Of a stretch of 7,490 bases of DNA, positions 6,242 through 7,490 are shown in pieces. The DNA comes from UBA6168 sp031426435. Lineage in GTDB: Bacteria > Bacteroidota > Bacteroidia > Chitinophagales > Saprospiraceae. Both the position numbers and the translations under genes were made by a program. Position 1 is the first letter of the stretch; every line of letters begins with the position of its first letter. Below the pieces are notes generated by a model. That model saw nothing but the letters and a program-made list of their open reading frames with translations, made no database searches and was not told the DNA's origin. The stretch lies in NCBI GenBank assembly GCA_031426435.1, contig JANPLH010000551.1, positions 1 through 7,490 of the forward strand, in the 5' to 3' direction.

Positions 6242-6961
6242 ATGGCAATATTGAAACAATCTAATAAAAATGTTTTGCTTTTGAGCATCATTGGCCTATT
6301 TGGGCAATTTTCAATAGCTCAAGATTCACTAATTGTGGTTGAAAAATACTCCGTTATGCACTTTCGGATTGGGACAAATTCCTTCCGTGAAGTTGGGTTC
6401 AATACCAATCTTTTCATCCGAAAAATACCTGAAATGACTCTTGGATTGGGCTATCGTTATAAATCCACCTCCGATTTAACTTTAGGAGAGTGTTTTAGCT
6501 TTTACCCATTTGGTAGGTTAACCAATATCAATTCCAGTGGCCCATTCCTTACTTTGGGTTATGAGATGAAAAACGAAATAGGAAGAAGACAAGCAGTAAA
6601 TCCTTTTTTTCAGGTACAGTTACGGCGTTTGAAGGCAAAGGATTTAAGTTTTTCTGAAGGAGAATGCGAGAACAGTGAAGTCCCGCAAGGTGACACTGAA
6701 TATTTTGACCTGAAGGCCACCGATGTCAATCTAAAGGCTATTTTGGATATTGGTGGAAATGAATCTGCGGCGGATTTTTATATTGGAATAGGGCTTGGAG
6801 CAAGATATGCCAAAAAACTAATAACCAAAATTGGCAATATGAAAGTTGACAAAACCGACCGTGTAAAGATTCCACTTATAAGTTTTTACATGGGGCTTCG
6901 GCTGAGTTTTATGGATTCCATTGAGCCCAAGTCACCGCCAAGCTCCGGTATTTCTAACTAA
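6242..6961 (+). CDS. Exported beta-barrel-like protein of unknown function
   Basis: A 239-residue protein I cannot assign to a named family. Residues 1-26 look like a Sec signal peptide: a lysine-containing start, a hydrophobic core VLLLSIIGLFGQF (11-23) and a likely cut after SIA (24-26) before QD. The mature part alternates polar and nonpolar residues in several short strands: MHFRIGTN (39-46), EVGFNTNLFI (50-59), EMTLGLGYRY (64-73), GPFLTLGYEM (100-109), FFQVQLRRL (122-130), DFYIGIGLGARYA (178-190) and ISFYMGLRLSF (213-223, an aromatic-ended strand). This pattern suggests a small outer-membrane barrel (DUF3575-like in appearance), with Cys84 and Cys142 perhaps forming a disulfide. The last residues after 224 form a polar tail encoded in the overlap with the DinB gene. 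The gene is visibly richer in A+T than typA or the OmpA-type gene. No clear promoter or ribosome-binding site precedes the ATG at 6242. Confidence 0.7.
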   Translation: MAILKQSNKNVLLLSIIGLFGQFSIAQDSLIVVEKYSVMHFRIGTNSFREVGFNTNLFIRKIPEMTLGLGYRYKSTSDLTLGECFSFYPFGRLTNINSSGPFLTLGYEMKNEIGRRQAVNPFFQVQLRRLKAKDLSFSEGECENSEVPQGDTEYFDLKATDVNLKAILDIGGNESAADFYIGIGLGARYAKKLITKIGNMKVDKTDRVKIPLISFYMGLRLSFMDSIEPKSPPSSGISN

Positions 6962-7414
6962 TCCCTTCAACATCGCCACCTGCCCCAAATGGTAAACATC
7001 ATGCTGCAATACCCCTGAAACAAGCTGCCGGTACTTCCTGCCTGGCATAAATACAGTGTCCAAAAACGCCTCGTCCCTTGCCGAAAGTTGTTCGATTAGG
7101 ATGTTTTGTTGCTCCGCAAAAGCTGCTTTTGCCGCTTCCCAAGTTTCAGCCGTTTGGGTCTTTGCATCAGGCCAGTTGTCTTCGTTTGTTACATCAGCCC
7201 GAAAATCAGTGTTGCCAAGCAGCCGCTCGGTCAATGCCTTGCGCCATTTTACCATGTGCCAAAGGATGACGGCGATGGAATGGTTAATTGGCGGTGTCGC
7301 CAATGCCTCGGCTGGCGTGATGTCAGAAACCACGTCCAAATAACTATCCCCAAACCAAGGGTTGTCGTTGTAAAATGCTTTGAAATCATGTAAAATCAGT
7401 TCGAGTGAAGTCAT
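6932..7414 (-). CDS. DinB family protein (four-helix, metal-binding type)
   Basis: A 160-residue member of the DinB/YfiT-like four-helix-bundle superfamily, of normal length. Many members bind a divalent metal through a histidine triad, and some act as bacillithiol or mycothiol S-transferases. Likely ligands are His53 in VILWHMVKWR (49-58) and the pair His138/His142 in LQHDVYHLGQ (136-145). His45 is an additional histidine. The first helix MTSLELILHDFKAFYNDNPWF (start only: MTSLELILHD) is followed by a short loop and the metal helix; the HDVYHLGQ ending is highly characteristic. The substrate cannot be told from sequence, and the name does not imply a DNA-damage role. The gene runs toward the beta-barrel-like gene and their coding ends overlap by 30 bp. 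No clear promoter is visible in the 76 bp upstream. Confidence 0.88.
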   Translation of the reverse strand: MTSLELILHDFKAFYNDNPWFGDSYLDVVSDITPAEALATPPINHSIAVILWHMVKWRKALTERLLGNTDFRADVTNEDNWPDAKTQTAETWEAAKAAFAEQQNILIEQLSARDEAFLDTVFMPGRKYRQLVSGVLQHDVYHLGQVAMLKGLVRNTGAWR

Positions 7415-7490
7415 GGATGAAAAGGATTAATTTTAGAAATTGGGCGTAACTCATTGTGGCTACAGCCTTGAAATAAAATAATTCGTTAAT
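7415..7490. other. Non-coding right edge upstream of the DinB gene
   Basis: Seventy-six AT-rich bases containing no supportable gene. No TAnnTTTG box was found on the minus strand ahead of the DinB start, so its promoter may lie beyond the window edge or be non-canonical. Confidence 0.4.

Noticed and set aside
4211..7414. The three minus-strand small genes (DUF1801, MmcQ/YjbR, DinB) as parts of one new system
   Set aside because: They are separated by unrelated plus-strand genes, have separate promoters and terminators, and are common single-domain families across Bacteroidota. Nothing in the sequence links them.

Overview
The window reads as an ordinary chromosomal stretch of a Bacteroidota bacterium, probably a Saprospiria/Chitinophagia-like lineage. 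This rests on four things. There are -7 boxes of the Bacteroidota form TAnnTTTG (TACCTTTG before typA and before the DUF1801 gene). Clear Shine-Dalgarno sequences are almost absent. There is a coiled-coil OmpA-type lipoprotein and a 'viral A-type inclusion protein'-like lipoprotein, both typical of the phylum. The housekeeping gene typA is of normal length. No RNA gene, insertion sequence, CRISPR array or integrase was found.

Layout. Bases 1-115 hold the C-terminal end of an unidentified plus-strand gene. It is followed in the same frame, after one TGA, by a start-less remnant of a cupin domain (to 286). A GT4-type glycosyltransferase (376-1581) and a small coiled-coil lipoprotein (1612-2046) follow 30 bp apart and may share a transcript. 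A 269-bp gap then carries the best promoter of the window and a leader with ATTCATC repeats ahead of typA/bipA (2316-4136). typA converges on a DUF1801 (YdhG-like) gene on the minus strand (4211-4651), and a hairpin at 4173-4206 can terminate transcription from both sides. A divergent 188-bp region separates DUF1801 from the OmpA-family lipoprotein (true start 4840, end 5745). That gene converges on a minus-strand MmcQ/YjbR gene (5806-6150), again across a perfect two-way terminator hairpin. The last part has an AT-rich, signal-peptide-bearing, beta-barrel-like protein (6242-6961) whose 3' end overlaps by 30 bp the 3' end of a minus-strand DinB-family gene (6932-7414).

How the genes relate. 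Plus-strand genes concern the envelope (glycosyltransferase, two lipoproteins, a beta-barrel-like protein) and ribosome-associated GTPase function (typA). The three minus-strand genes (DUF1801, MmcQ/YjbR, DinB) are short single-domain proteins, each apparently on its own transcript. I see no operon encoding a coherent new system. The most unusual points are the cupin remnant fused in frame to an upstream stop codon, the leader of the OmpA-type gene (inverted repeat plus an 18-codon upstream ORF whose stop overlaps the gene's start), the very short predicted leaders of the small minus-strand genes, and the terminator-less convergent overlap at 6932-6961.
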